Source of the DNA: Candidatus Gastranaerophilales bacterium
GTDB lineage: Bacteria > Cyanobacteriota > Vampirovibrionia > Gastranaerophilales > Gastranaerophilaceae
Direction: 5' to 3'
Assembly (NCBI GenBank): GCA_944324135.1
Contig: CALUVE010000008.1
Location: 1-64,000 of the forward strand
Length of the DNA stretch: 64,000 bases
Shown here: piece by piece, positions 42,488-52,499 of the stretch
Numbering within the stretch: position 1 is the stretch's first letter
How the letters are laid out: every line of letters starts with the position of its first letter
Program-made: the position numbers and the translations under genes
Notes under the pieces: model-generated
The model's input: only the letters and a program-made list of their open reading frames with translations
What the model was told of the DNA's origin: nothing
Databases searched by the model: none

Positions 42488-43876
42488 ATGTACGGGATTA
42501 TTCTGGCTGGCGGATCCGGAAGCAGACTGTGGCCGCTTTCAAGAGAGCTTTATCCAAAACAGCTGCTTAATTTAAATTCAGACAAAAGCCTTTTGCAATC
42601 AACGTTTGAGCGCTTGGAATACTGTATGGATAAGCATAATATTATAAGTATTGCAAATACAAAGCATGTTTCCAATGTTCGTATGCAGCTTACTAACTTT
42701 CTGGATAATCCTGTTGTTTTGTCTGAACCTGTTTCTAAAAATACTGCTCCTGCCATTGCGCTGGCGGTAAAATATATTGCTCAAAAACACGGCGAAGATG
42801 AAATTATTATTGTTGTTCCGTCTGACCACTTGATTGAAAATAATACAAAATTTGCTGATACCGTTAAAAAGGGTATGGAACTTGCAAAAGAGGGGTACAT
42901 AGTAACGTTTGGTATTGAACCGTCTTATCCGGAAACCGGATACGGATATATTAACGTTTCATCTTCTATTGAAATTGGTTATCTGGTTAATAAGTTTGTT
43001 GAAAAACCGGATTACCAGACTGCGGAAAAATATATTTCTGACGGCTCTTATTATTGGAATAGCGGTATATTTATGTTCAAGGCATCTGTGATGCTTGATG
43101 AAATCAAAAAATTGCAGCCGGAGATTGCTAAGATATCAGAAAATGTTGATTTTGCCTACTCTGACAATATTCCGTTTACCGAGTTTGACAAAATGCCGAG
43201 CATCTCTATTGATTATGCGATTATGGAAAAATCAGACAAAATAGCCCTCGTTCCTCTTGAAAGTGATTGGAATGATTTAGGCTCCTGGCAGTCAATTTAT
43301 GATGTCAGCCCGAAAGATGAAAACGGTAATGTATTTATCGGGCATGTTCTGGACAAAGGATCTAAAAATTCGTTTGTATACTCCTCCTCAAAACTCGTTG
43401 CCTCTATCGGGCTTGAAGATACTGTCATTGTGGAAACAGAGGATGCTATTCTTGCGTGCAGAAAAGATAAAACTCAAGATGTAAAACATATTTTTGAAAC
43501 TCTTAAAAAACAAAATGACAATACTTTTTTGATTCATAAAACAGTTTACCGTCCGTGGGGATTCTATACGGTGATAGCTCAGGGAAAAGGTTTCCAGACG
43601 AAGATTATTCACGTTAATCCGGGGCAGAAATTATCCGTTCAATCCCATAATTTCCGTAGCGAACACTGGGTTGTATTGACAGGCATGGCAAAAGTTGTGC
43701 TTGAAGCAAATGAGTTGATTCTCTCTCCGGGGCATAGTGTGGATATCCCGGTCAAAGCTATTCACTCTCTCCAGAATCCGTTCAAGGAGGATTTGGAAAT
43801 TATTGAAGTGCAAAAGGGTGATGTCCTTGATGAAGATGATATTATCAGATACGAGGATATGTACGGCAGAGTGTAA
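42488..43876 (+). CDS. manC: Mannose-1-phosphate guanylyltransferase (ManC/AlgA type)
   Basis: Makes GDP-mannose, the precursor of mannose and fucose residues in surface glycans. LAGGSGSRLWPLSRELYPKQ is the nucleotidyltransferase signature, followed by VPSDHLIENN, FVEKPD and WNSGIFMFKA. The C-terminal ~110 residues form a cupin-like domain (PWGFYTVIAQGKGFQTKIIHVNPGQKLSVQSH region) that in AlgA-type proteins gives phosphomannose isomerase activity. 462 aa, so probably bifunctional. AAGGAG precedes the ATG. A gmd/fcl pair for GDP-fucose is not in the window. Confidence 0.93.
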   Translation: MYGIILAGGSGSRLWPLSRELYPKQLLNLNSDKSLLQSTFERLEYCMDKHNIISIANTKHVSNVRMQLTNFLDNPVVLSEPVSKNTAPAIALAVKYIAQKHGEDEIIIVVPSDHLIENNTKFADTVKKGMELAKEGYIVTFGIEPSYPETGYGYINVSSSIEIGYLVNKFVEKPDYQTAEKYISDGSYYWNSGIFMFKASVMLDEIKKLQPEIAKISENVDFAYSDNIPFTEFDKMPSISIDYAIMEKSDKIALVPLESDWNDLGSWQSIYDVSPKDENGNVFIGHVLDKGSKNSFVYSSSKLVASIGLEDTVIVETEDAILACRKDKTQDVKHIFETLKKQNDNTFLIHKTVYRPWGFYTVIAQGKGFQTKIIHVNPGQKLSVQSHNFRSEHWVVLTGMAKVVLEANELILSPGHSVDIPVKAIHSLQNPFKEDLEIIEVQKGDVLDEDDIIRYEDMYGRV

Positions 43877-43934
43877 GTTTTAGATTTTTCGCTTTGGCTT
43901 GAGCTTTTAGCCCGACAATAAAAAAACTGTTATG

Positions 43935-44729
43935 TCAGGCATTTATTACATCAGAAAGTTCTCTGTAGCTGCCGTGTTTAAGATTTTCGTAAAATTTTTC
44001 GCAGGTATACGGCGCTAAAGCCTCTGTCCATTCCCTGTCAATGTATATCCCCTCAACCAGCCGTGCAAAAAGCTCTGCAGGTTTTTCGTAGTATTTTTTG
44101 TAACGGGAAATTTTTGCGCTAACCCTCCACTGCCGGCGTTGGGCGGAACGAAGTCTTATGTATGCTGCAAAAGCTGCCGGCATGTCCGGAAAATCCTCTT
44201 CAAGCCTGTCTATTGTGTATATTGTTGTTGTTTTTTTGAAAAATCCTCTCTCTACAAGTTTTACTCTGTCATATTTTAACAGGTAACGGGCTTTGGATTT
44301 TTTGATGTATTTTTCAAATTCTTTGAACTTCTTTGAGCGTAAAAATGCCGGATAATCTTTTTTTATTATTCTCTCCAAATCCTTTATCTTGTTTTTGAGC
44401 CGGTCTTTATGTTCGTATAGTTTAAGAAATAAAGAATTTTCGTCAACAAAGTTTGTAACTTTGATTAATTCTTCAGTAAAAATCTTATTTTCTTCTCCAA
44501 ATAATGCTGTAAACGTCCCGCCGGTACGCGGCATGTCCGGCTCAATCTGAGAGTGGATGTAGTGGGCAAATTCGTGTAAAAGTGTCGGTACAACCCTATC
44601 CGGCGGAGTGTTTCTGGAAACATCAATTCTGTTTTTCAGATAAAATCCCTGATGTCCGCGTGCCTTTGTTGAACGGTTTACGGTCAGCCCGAGTGCTCTG
44701 AAATATTTTATGAGTGTTTGTTCTTCCAT
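43935..44729 (-). CDS. Metallopeptidase-like protein with HExxH
   Basis: LLHEFAHYIHS at residues ~51-61 holds the HExxH zinc motif; a later Glu in KPAELFARLVEG could be the third ligand, as in ImmA/IrrE-type gluzincins. The middle is rich in Lys and helical. No helix-turn-helix domain is seen. Substrate unknown. AAAGGA precedes the ATG. It lies 8 bp after the GlcD-like gene on the same strand and is probably part of that transcript. Confidence 0.7.
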   Translation of the reverse strand: MEEQTLIKYFRALGLTVNRSTKARGHQGFYLKNRIDVSRNTPPDRVVPTLLHEFAHYIHSQIEPDMPRTGGTFTALFGEENKIFTEELIKVTNFVDENSLFLKLYEHKDRLKNKIKDLERIIKKDYPAFLRSKKFKEFEKYIKKSKARYLLKYDRVKLVERGFFKKTTTIYTIDRLEEDFPDMPAAFAAYIRLRSAQRRQWRVSAKISRYKKYYEKPAELFARLVEGIYIDREWTEALAPYTCEKFYENLKHGSYRELSDVINA

Positions 44730-44737
44730 CGTTCCTT

Positions 44738-46123
44738 TTAGAAAATTTTGTACGGATTTAAGATATTATTCGGGTCAAAGATTTTTTTAATCTGGCGCAT
44801 GTAATCCAGCGATGTTGAGTTTACAACTTTTGATATGTAAGGCCGTTTTGCCGCGCCTACCCCGTGTTCCCCGGAAAGCAGTCCACCTAATTTTGCGGTT
44901 AATTCATACATTTCGGATTTGGCTTTTTTATAGCGGCTGTATTCATCTTCATCTCTGTAGTCTATCGGAATCTGAGGATGTATGCTTCCATCTCCTACGT
45001 GTCCTACCATACAAACCGTAAGCCCGTATTTTTCGCAAATAGCCCGTGTTCCTGTTATAAGTTCAGGTAACTTGGCGCGCGGAACAATCATATCATCTGT
45101 TGTCACATTTGGTTTTAATTTTGCACAAGCCCCCATTGATGAACGCCGCGCCGTCCAGATGCGGTTGTAATCCTCTTCATTATTTGAATATTGGATTGCA
45201 CTTGCCTTGCATTCTTGCAAAATAGAAACAACAATATCTTTTTGATAATCTATCGCCGCTTTGAATCCGTCTACTTCTATGATTAGCGCTGCATCCTTGT
45301 CGCATAAAAGTCCTGACGGATAGAATTTTTCTACTGTTTGTAGTGCGTTTTTATCCATAAAATCGAGTGTTGTCGGATAAATCCGCTGTTCAATGATGGA
45401 ATTTACAGCTTTTACGGCTTCATCTATTCTGTCAAAATAAGCCATTATGACTTTTTTGCATTCCGGCTGCGGAATTAATTTGAGCGTCGCTTCTGTAATT
45501 ATACCAAGAGTGCCTTCAGAACCTATAAACAGACTGCCAAGGTTGTATCCGGTGGCATTTTTTATTGTATTTGAACCGGTTTTTAGCACTTCGCCGTTTG
45601 CCATTACAACAAGTAAGTCCAGAACGTAGTCTTTTGTCGTTCCATATTTGAAAGTTCTAGCACCGCCTGAAGATTGTGCAATACTCCCGCCGATAGTTGA
45701 AACGGCAAGATTAGACGGATCCGGTGGATAGTAAAGCCCGAATTTTTCTGCTTCTTTTTGCAATTCACCGACAATTACTCCGGGCTGCACCCTTGCTGTC
45801 ATGTTTTCAGGATTAATTTCAAGAATTTTGTTCATTCGTGAAAAGTTCAAAACTATCCCGCCGTGTTCTGTGCTGCAGGCGCCTACTACATTTGTACCTG
45901 CACCGCGGCATATTACCGGAGTTTTGTATTTGTTTGCAGTTGCCAAAACTTTCTGAATATCTTCTATGCTGTCTACAAATACAACTGCGTCAGGCAGATT
46001 TTTAATCTCGCGTGTATTTGTCGCATCTTGAGCATAAACATATCGTTCCTCTATTGTTGAGAGGACATTGTCAGGGGTTAAGTTTTTCTTTAGTTCGTTT
46101 ATTAATCTGTTATTCGTCAACAT
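44738..46123 (-). CDS. GlcD-type FAD-linked 2-hydroxyacid oxidase
   Basis: Oxidises a 2-hydroxyacid (glycolate, D-lactate or similar) with FAD. The FAD-binding fold is clear: TPVICRGAGTNVVGAC, PPDPSNLAVSTIGGSIAQSS, GATGYNLG-like ATGYNLGSLFIGSEGTLGIIT; the C-terminus has GHVGDGSIHPQIP and LSGEHGVGAAKR, typical of GlcD and D-lactate dehydrogenases. 461 aa. No GlcE/GlcF partner is adjacent. The electron acceptor is unknown. It overlaps the giant coiled-coil gene by 14 bp. Confidence 0.88.
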   Translation of the reverse strand: MLTNNRLINELKKNLTPDNVLSTIEERYVYAQDATNTREIKNLPDAVVFVDSIEDIQKVLATANKYKTPVICRGAGTNVVGACSTEHGGIVLNFSRMNKILEINPENMTARVQPGVIVGELQKEAEKFGLYYPPDPSNLAVSTIGGSIAQSSGGARTFKYGTTKDYVLDLLVVMANGEVLKTGSNTIKNATGYNLGSLFIGSEGTLGIITEATLKLIPQPECKKVIMAYFDRIDEAVKAVNSIIEQRIYPTTLDFMDKNALQTVEKFYPSGLLCDKDAALIIEVDGFKAAIDYQKDIVVSILQECKASAIQYSNNEEDYNRIWTARRSSMGACAKLKPNVTTDDMIVPRAKLPELITGTRAICEKYGLTVCMVGHVGDGSIHPQIPIDYRDEDEYSRYKKAKSEMYELTAKLGGLLSGEHGVGAAKRPYISKVVNSTSLDYMRQIKKIFDPNNILNPYKIF

Positions 46124-49100
46124 AAGAAGCCAGCTTTTCGATATTAATACTTAATTTAGTCATTTGTTTTTCCATTCTTTCGAATTTCTTGTTCAGTCTT
46201 GCGTCTTCTCTGTCCTCCAGTAGTGCAAGCACTCTGTCAAACTTCATTTCAAGCCTGTCTAATCTCTGCTGCTGCTCTTCAAAACGGTTTTCTAATTCAT
46301 TTAATATTGCGGATTTTGACGGGATTGTGTCGCGTAAATCCGTTATTATCTCTTTTATTTCATCAATTTCAGAAGTTTTTTCCGATATTGCACTGATGTT
46401 TTCACTTGTGGTGTCTATCCATTCTCCAAGGTACATCATTACCTGATTCATTACCTTGCCGGAGTTTGCAATTACTGACACCATAGAATTTACATTATCA
46501 AGTTTCTTTTCGATTCTTTCGGAATTTTTTGTATTGTCAAGGATGTTGATGCGTTCTTCAAGTTTCAGAATTACTTTGCTAAACTCGTCAAGTCCGTTGT
46601 TTAGTGCTTTGTAAGATTCATCAGAAGTCAAAAGTAATTTGTTTGTTCTTGTGCTGATGCTTACAATATCTTCGTTGAGACGTTCAACATCGTTTTTCAG
46701 GTCATAAATCTGGTCTGTTGTCAGACTTGCCTGCAAACCGTCTATTGAGCCGGAAATTTTGTGGATATTATCTAAAATTTCCAGCACGTCATCACTTGAT
46801 GAGGATTGTGACATCTCATTCAGTACCATACGGAGTTTTGCAATATCTGATTCTACGTCCTGCAGGGTGTAGGAATACTCTTCTGAATCTCCTACTCCGA
46901 TTTGTTTTAACTGATTTCTGACTTCTATAAGATTTTGATTAATTTCATCGGTCTTTTCTTCTACAAAATCTTTGATATCTTCAGATTCTTCCACAAACGA
47001 AATCTGGTCAAATACTGCGATTATTGCTGACATTACGGATTCTTTTATGTCGTTTGCGTTTTTGGAAGAATTTTCTTCAATTTTGTTTATTTCTTTCAGC
47101 AGTTCACTGAATTCTTCACTCTTGCCGCTGACTTTTGTCAGAATGTTTTTGATATCTTCAATTTCGTATATGATGTCATCGCTTGAATCATCAGACATAG
47201 CAAGCACGTCAACTTTTTCGTGCAAGGCGTCGAGAGTTTCTTGAATATTTTTTGATATATCAGAAGTATCATTGAGATTTATAGTTGTCTGAATATCAGA
47301 AAGTTTGTCAGCGATGGCGTCAAATTCTTTGATTATATCGGAATTAAGATTTCCGGCCCATTTAGAAAGAATTTCGTCAACCTGCTGGGCAGTTAGTTCT
47401 GAACCGTTGACAGTTGTTTCTATATGTTTTGCAAAATTCACCAGAATTTTGTCGATGTATGATTTCAAATCCGTTGAAAATTGCTGCATGTTAACAGAAC
47501 TTCCGTTGGATTTTGCCAATTCTTCTCTGAAAGAATTGGTCAAAATTTCCATTCTGTTGGTCAATTCTGTTTTTAATATGTCTATTGAGTGGAGGGCATC
47601 TTCTTCATTTGCAACTACTGAAACAAATGATTTTATGTTTTCAAAATTTGCATCAATATTTTTTTGTAAATCTTCTTTGAGTGTTGCCATGCAGTTTCTC
47701 AAAGATATTTCATATTGTTCGTTTACAGATGCAAGTTTTTCTTCAATAGATTCAAGTCCGTTCTTCCACTGGAGAGAGAGGGTTGTTGTTTCGTCAAGAT
47801 TTTTTTCTACAACTTTGTTAATGTTTTCTATTGTAAGATTCAATATTTCAAGGTTGTTTCTTGAAAAATCTGTCATCTGATTGTCTATAGCGATAATCTT
47901 TTTGGCAACATTACTGAATACTGTTTCAAGTTTTGAAACGGATTCCTGACTCATTGTGAGACTGCTGTTTAAATCAGATGTCAGATTCAGGTATGATAAT
48001 TCTACCTGCGTTTTGACTTCAGTAATTATTTTGTTAAAGTCAAAATCAAGAATTTGTGCAACAGCTTCTCTTACCGGTGCAAAGTTATCTATAATTGCTG
48101 CGGTTTTTGTGTCTATGACATCAATTATATCAGTGTTAACAAGGTTGATTTCCTGTTTTACGGCGCCGAGTTTTTCTTCAAGTTCAATAATTGATTGGTC
48201 AATGTCCTCAGGGGTGTACTCTCTGACTTTGTTCAGGCTGTTGAAAAGCTGTTCAAATTTCAAATCAATCTCTGACAGATTTTGTTTGACCTCTCCTTTG
48301 TCGCCGGTTTGAACAATATTTTTTATGCCTGAGATATTTGATATAAGTTCGTTTATTTTATTGTTAAAGTTTTCGGTTAATTCGTAGAATTTTACGTCCT
48401 GATTGCTTTCAACCGCTGAAAGTTCTTCTGCAATTTTTTGAAGATCATTACGTATTCCGGTGATTTCCGATACGGAGTTTCCTAATTTTATTTCGGCATC
48501 TTCATTATTTTTTTCAACGTTATTTATGTAACTTGTAATGCTGCCGCTCAAAGTTGTGAGTTTTTCTTCGTATTTGTCAGAAACTTCATTAATCAAAGCT
48601 TCTACCGTGAATAATTTGTTGAAGATTTTTTCGTTGGAATTTTCGCCCTCTACTGACAGCATCTGCTGAAGAATATTCATATCAGCTTTTAAATCTGTCA
48701 TTTTTTCTTCAAATATTTGTTTGTATTCTGCTGTATTTATTTGAAGATTTTGTTCAACATTTCTAATTGCTGATGTGATATCATCAAGAGCCTGTAAATT
48801 CCGTTCGTCACTTCTTTTTGCAATGCTCAATAATTCTTCCTGACGGGCTTGCAGTTCTAAAATCACAGCAAGAATGTGTTCTCTCAGGTTTGTGAATTTG
48901 TCCTGCATATCGTCATCGGCGCCGGTATTAATTTCTTTGATTTCTTTTATTGTGTTATTAACAAGTTCTGTCAGGCTGTCGTTGTTTTCAGTGAGGTTAT
49001 CGAGAATATCTGTTCTCACCATATCGAGCGCTGACAGTGCTGAATCAAAACATTCTTTTATTGAACCGACATTTACTTTTACATCAGAACCGATTTCGAC

Positions 49101-52100
49101 AAGCTTGCTTTCTACGGTTGAATTTACATCTCCGAGAATGCTGTTAATGTGTTCTATGTTATCAGCAAGAGCTGCATTGACTGCTGCAAGCTGTTCTCTT
49201 ACAGAGCCGTCTATGTTTTCTACTTTTTCGTTCAGACTTATTGTGCCTGTAGAAATCATGGAGTTGATATTTTCAATGTTTTCTTTCATTGTGATGTTCA
49301 GATTTTCTACAGAGGCAGATATGTTAGAAGTATTTATGGCAAGAGATTCATTTGCATTTTGGATTTGTCCGAGAAGTTCGCCTGAAAGACTGTCAACTTT
49401 TGTATTAAAGGTTTCTGTATTCAGGTTCAGAGCATCATTCACAGATGTAAGTTTTGAATTGATTACGGAGGTTACGTCATCAAATTTTTCGTTAAAGGCG
49501 GCGGTGTTTGTTTTTAACTCATCATTCAAAATATTAATGCCGTTTTGGATTGAATTGTTGACATTTTCATTTACTGAATTCAGGTTTGCAGTATTTATAC
49601 TTATTGCTTCATCTACTGATTGAAGTTGTTCTCTAAGCGTATTATGTATTGAATCCAGTTTTGTATCTGCATTTTGAGATAAATTTGTGATAGTTTCACT
49701 GAGTCCGCTTAAGTTTTCCTGAACTGAAATCTGTGCGGCGTCGAGTTTCTGGCTAAGGTCAGTATGGTTGTTTGAAACTGATGAGTTCAACAGATTAATT
49801 GAATTTGCCAGATTATTTTCGGTATTTGTAACAGCGGAAATGATGCCTGCGGCGTTTTGTTCAAGAGAGCCGTTAATTGTATTGAATTTTTCATCTACAG
49901 CGGTATTCAGGTTATCTAATTTTTCGTTAACCCTGTCATTTCTTTCTGAAATGTTTTCACTGAGCAGGTCAAACTTTTCTTGGACAGTGTTCACTGTTGT
50001 TTCAAGAGTTGTGTTTATACCGCCTGTTGTCTGGTTAAGTGTTTCTGTGACTGTATTATATTTTTCATCTATTGATGTTGAAATTGTGTTCAGTTTTTCA
50101 TCTAAAGAAGTGTTCAGGTTGTCTAATTTTTCGTTGACTCTATCATTTCTTTCTGAAATGTTTCCATTGAGCAGGTCAAACTTTTCTTGGACAGTGTTCA
50201 CTGTTGTTTCAAGAGTTGTGTTTATACCGCCTGTTGTCTGGTTAAGTGTTTCTGTGACTGTATTATATTTTTCATCTATTGATGTTGAAATTGTGTTCAG
50301 TTTTTCATCTAAAGAAGTGTTCAGGTTGTCTAATTTTTCGTTGACTCTATCATTTCTTTCGGAGATGTTTTCACCGAGCAGGGTGATTTTTTCCTGAACA
50401 GTATTATTGTTAGTTTCTACGGAATTATTCACTCCGTACGCTGCGCGGTTGAAATTTTCTGTTATAGTATTAAATTTTTCATCCAAATTTGCAGAAATGC
50501 TATCCAGTTTTTCATTTATGCCGGAAGAATTTCCTTTAATAGCCTCATCTACATTTGTAATTCCGGTGTCGACAGCGGTTGAAAGGTTATCCAGTTTTTC
50601 ATTAACAGCGTCGATATTAGCGGATATTGCGCCGTTAATCTGTTCAAATTTATTTACGACGGAATCTCCGCTTATTCTGAGAGCATTTGTAATATCATTT
50701 AATTTTTCGCGGATTGCTTCGTCTACTGTTTTGAAGTTTTCAAGCGAAGTCTCAAATCTGACATCAGCCTTTGAGTTGAGTCCCTCAAGTGATTCTATCA
50801 AGCCCTTGATTTCCAGCTTAACTTCAGCAATTCCTGTGATGGAGTCGTCAAGCTTTGTTTCGGTCAGCTCATTCATTTTGGCAACCGCAGAAAGATATTC
50901 ATTAAATCTGTTGGTGAGAGCAATAATATTGTCTTCGTAGTGTCTAATGCTTTCTGAAATTGTGACCTCAAGAGACACAAGTTTTTCTGCAGCTGCCCCG
51001 TTATCTGAAAGATTTATTGTATTCAGGATTTCTGATATTGAGTTCAGGGATGTTTTGAGAGTATTTATATTTTGTTCAATATCGTATTCATTAGAGGCAG
51101 GTGCCGGAATTTCTATATCGCTTACGGCTTTTAAAATCTCGTCAAGCCTGTTTGAAAGGATAGGGTTTTCCGGTGTAATTGTCGGACGGTCAATGGATAT
51201 GTTTTCTACAATATTTTTGATTGCCGCAAGATTCTGGGCAAAGTCTTCATGTATAACCAGATTTAATTCATCTATTTTTCTGGAGGAGTTTCCTATATCC
51301 GATAAAATTTGCTGCAGATTTGATGCTGAAACAGATTTGAAATTGTCGCTGATTTGAGTTATTTCCGTAGAGGTTTTGTCAAATCTCGTACCGATTTCTG
51401 ATTGCAAATCCTGAATTGCTTTTACGGCATTTACAGGTTCTCTTTCTATTAATTCATCAATTTTGTTTTCGACAGAAGAAATTACGTTGAACAATTCGTC
51501 ATCTTTTTTGTCGGAAATTTCCAGTGAAGAAAGGATTGCATTTGAGGACAAAAAGATATTTTCAAGTTCTCTTTTAATAATATCATTCTGTTCTGTTGTA
51601 TCCATTGTGAGGATATTTTTAAGAATTTCCTGCAGATTGGAATTGATATCTATAATATAAGCTTCAAGAGAACGGTTGAAGTTTTCTACATCACCTTTTA
51701 TTGAAACAACATTGTTTATTACTTCGTCTCTGTCAGTTTTGTCGTCAGCGATTTCGTTCAATCTATGGCGGACAGTTTCCAGAAAGTTGTGCTGGTTCAA
51801 CAGTTCGTTGTAAAAATTATTAACGTCAGTTTTTAAAGAAGAGAAAAATTCTTCTGTCTCTGCAGATTTTGATAGTGTATCCTGTTTTGCAAGCACTGAT
51901 TCCAATGCGGAATTCAGTGCGGAAAATTGTGCGAGGGCTGTGCTGTGTTTGCTGTTAATCAGCTCTTCCAGCTCTGGTAATGACACATTTAAAATTTTAT
52001 TAATTTCGGTGTTTTGATTAAGCTCGTTAACTTTGTTTAAAATTTCATTTTTCTCATCATTGATAAGTTTGACCAAACCGTCTATATCTTCTACTCTCTG

Positions 52101-52106
52101 TGCCAT
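46110..52106 (-). CDS. Giant coiled-coil protein, 1998 aa, with a tandem repeat
   Basis: Function unknown. Almost the whole chain is predicted coiled coil rich in Asn, Glu, Ile, Leu and Ser, with many ~23-residue units of the type NEKLDNLNTSLDEKLNTIS. Two 69-codon units stand in tandem (about 49961-50374), nearly identical at DNA level. There is no signal peptide, no membrane segment and no catalytic motif; it starts MAQRVEDIDGLVKLINDEKN and ends in a Glu/Lys-rich helix (LNKKFERMEKQMTKLSINIE). Cysteine is nearly absent. It may be a cytoskeletal, scaffolding or surface-fibre protein. The GlcD-like gene overlaps its 3' end by 14 bp. Confidence 0.85.
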   Translation of the reverse strand: MAQRVEDIDGLVKLINDEKNEILNKVNELNQNTEINKILNVSLPELEELINSKHSTALAQFSALNSALESVLAKQDTLSKSAETEEFFSSLKTDVNNFYNELLNQHNFLETVRHRLNEIADDKTDRDEVINNVVSIKGDVENFNRSLEAYIIDINSNLQEILKNILTMDTTEQNDIIKRELENIFLSSNAILSSLEISDKKDDELFNVISSVENKIDELIEREPVNAVKAIQDLQSEIGTRFDKTSTEITQISDNFKSVSASNLQQILSDIGNSSRKIDELNLVIHEDFAQNLAAIKNIVENISIDRPTITPENPILSNRLDEILKAVSDIEIPAPASNEYDIEQNINTLKTSLNSISEILNTINLSDNGAAAEKLVSLEVTISESIRHYEDNIIALTNRFNEYLSAVAKMNELTETKLDDSITGIAEVKLEIKGLIESLEGLNSKADVRFETSLENFKTVDEAIREKLNDITNALRISGDSVVNKFEQINGAISANIDAVNEKLDNLSTAVDTGITNVDEAIKGNSSGINEKLDSISANLDEKFNTITENFNRAAYGVNNSVETNNNTVQEKITLLGENISERNDRVNEKLDNLNTSLDEKLNTISTSIDEKYNTVTETLNQTTGGINTTLETTVNTVQEKFDLLNGNISERNDRVNEKLDNLNTSLDEKLNTISTSIDEKYNTVTETLNQTTGGINTTLETTVNTVQEKFDLLSENISERNDRVNEKLDNLNTAVDEKFNTINGSLEQNAAGIISAVTNTENNLANSINLLNSSVSNNHTDLSQKLDAAQISVQENLSGLSETITNLSQNADTKLDSIHNTLREQLQSVDEAISINTANLNSVNENVNNSIQNGINILNDELKTNTAAFNEKFDDVTSVINSKLTSVNDALNLNTETFNTKVDSLSGELLGQIQNANESLAINTSNISASVENLNITMKENIENINSMISTGTISLNEKVENIDGSVREQLAAVNAALADNIEHINSILGDVNSTVESKLVEIGSDVKVNVGSIKECFDSALSALDMVRTDILDNLTENNDSLTELVNNTIKEIKEINTGADDDMQDKFTNLREHILAVILELQARQEELLSIAKRSDERNLQALDDITSAIRNVEQNLQINTAEYKQIFEEKMTDLKADMNILQQMLSVEGENSNEKIFNKLFTVEALINEVSDKYEEKLTTLSGSITSYINNVEKNNEDAEIKLGNSVSEITGIRNDLQKIAEELSAVESNQDVKFYELTENFNNKINELISNISGIKNIVQTGDKGEVKQNLSEIDLKFEQLFNSLNKVREYTPEDIDQSIIELEEKLGAVKQEINLVNTDIIDVIDTKTAAIIDNFAPVREAVAQILDFDFNKIITEVKTQVELSYLNLTSDLNSSLTMSQESVSKLETVFSNVAKKIIAIDNQMTDFSRNNLEILNLTIENINKVVEKNLDETTTLSLQWKNGLESIEEKLASVNEQYEISLRNCMATLKEDLQKNIDANFENIKSFVSVVANEEDALHSIDILKTELTNRMEILTNSFREELAKSNGSSVNMQQFSTDLKSYIDKILVNFAKHIETTVNGSELTAQQVDEILSKWAGNLNSDIIKEFDAIADKLSDIQTTINLNDTSDISKNIQETLDALHEKVDVLAMSDDSSDDIIYEIEDIKNILTKVSGKSEEFSELLKEINKIEENSSKNANDIKESVMSAIIAVFDQISFVEESEDIKDFVEEKTDEINQNLIEVRNQLKQIGVGDSEEYSYTLQDVESDIAKLRMVLNEMSQSSSSDDVLEILDNIHKISGSIDGLQASLTTDQIYDLKNDVERLNEDIVSISTRTNKLLLTSDESYKALNNGLDEFSKVILKLEERINILDNTKNSERIEKKLDNVNSMVSVIANSGKVMNQVMMYLGEWIDTTSENISAISEKTSEIDEIKEIITDLRDTIPSKSAILNELENRFEEQQQRLDRLEMKFDRVLALLEDREDARLNKKFERMEKQMTKLSINIEKLASYVDE
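49961..50374 (-). repeat. 207-bp tandem repeat inside the giant coiled-coil gene
   Basis: Unit 1 (49961-50167) and unit 2 (50168-50374) are nearly identical, period 207 bp = 69 codons; a diverged third unit follows. The match is too close for protein-level selection alone and suggests a recent in-frame duplication. Confidence 0.85.
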
Positions 52107-52214
52107 TTACATATCCACTTTCTATAAAATATTACATCCCTGATAAATATTTTAACAGAATAATATCTAAATGGGCAATATATTTAGTACTATTATTACA
52201 ATTGTAAAGACATA

Positions 52215-52244
52215 TTTAACTTTTTTATTTTTAAGTGGTATAAT
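52215..52244 (+). promoter_or_regulatory. Likely promoter of the 2-oxoacid oxidoreductase operon
   Basis: TTTAAC (52215-52220), 18-nt spacer, extended -10 TGGTATAAT (TATAAT at 52239-52244), 31 bp before the korD start. Confidence 0.6.
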
Positions 52245-52275
52245 TAATATCAGACTAGTGAAATATGAGGTGGTA

Positions 52276-52488
52276 ATGAGTCATATAGTTATAGATGAAA
52301 CCAGATGCAAGGCTTGTTATTTGTGCATAAACGAATGCCCTAAAAAACTAATCAAGAAAAGTGACAGAGTTAATAAACTCGGCGCTCGTATAGTTGAGTT
52401 TGACGATCCTGAGCATGTTTGTCTGGGCTGTGCTATGTGTGCGACAAGATGCCCTGATATGGCTATTACAGAAGTATACAAAGGCTAG
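52276..52488 (+). CDS. 2-oxoacid:ferredoxin oxidoreductase, delta (ferredoxin) subunit
   Basis: A 70-aa two-cluster ferredoxin that carries electrons out of the complex. CKACYLCINECP and CLGCAMCATRCP are the two 4Fe-4S motifs. I chose ATG 52276 since GAGGTGG stands just before it and the upstream residues in the longer reading are not ferredoxin-like. First gene of a four-gene operon; the alpha-subunit gene follows after 11 bp. Confidence 0.92.
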   Translation: MSHIVIDETRCKACYLCINECPKKLIKKSDRVNKLGARIVEFDDPEHVCLGCAMCATRCPDMAITEVYKG

Positions 52489-52499
52489 AGGTGGAAAAT

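Noticed and set aside
48874-50397. Long plus-strand ORFs opposite the giant coiled-coil gene (249 and 209 codons)
   Set aside because: They are antisense shadows created by the repetitive codon use of the minus-strand gene; they have no ribosome-binding site and repeat the 207-bp period.
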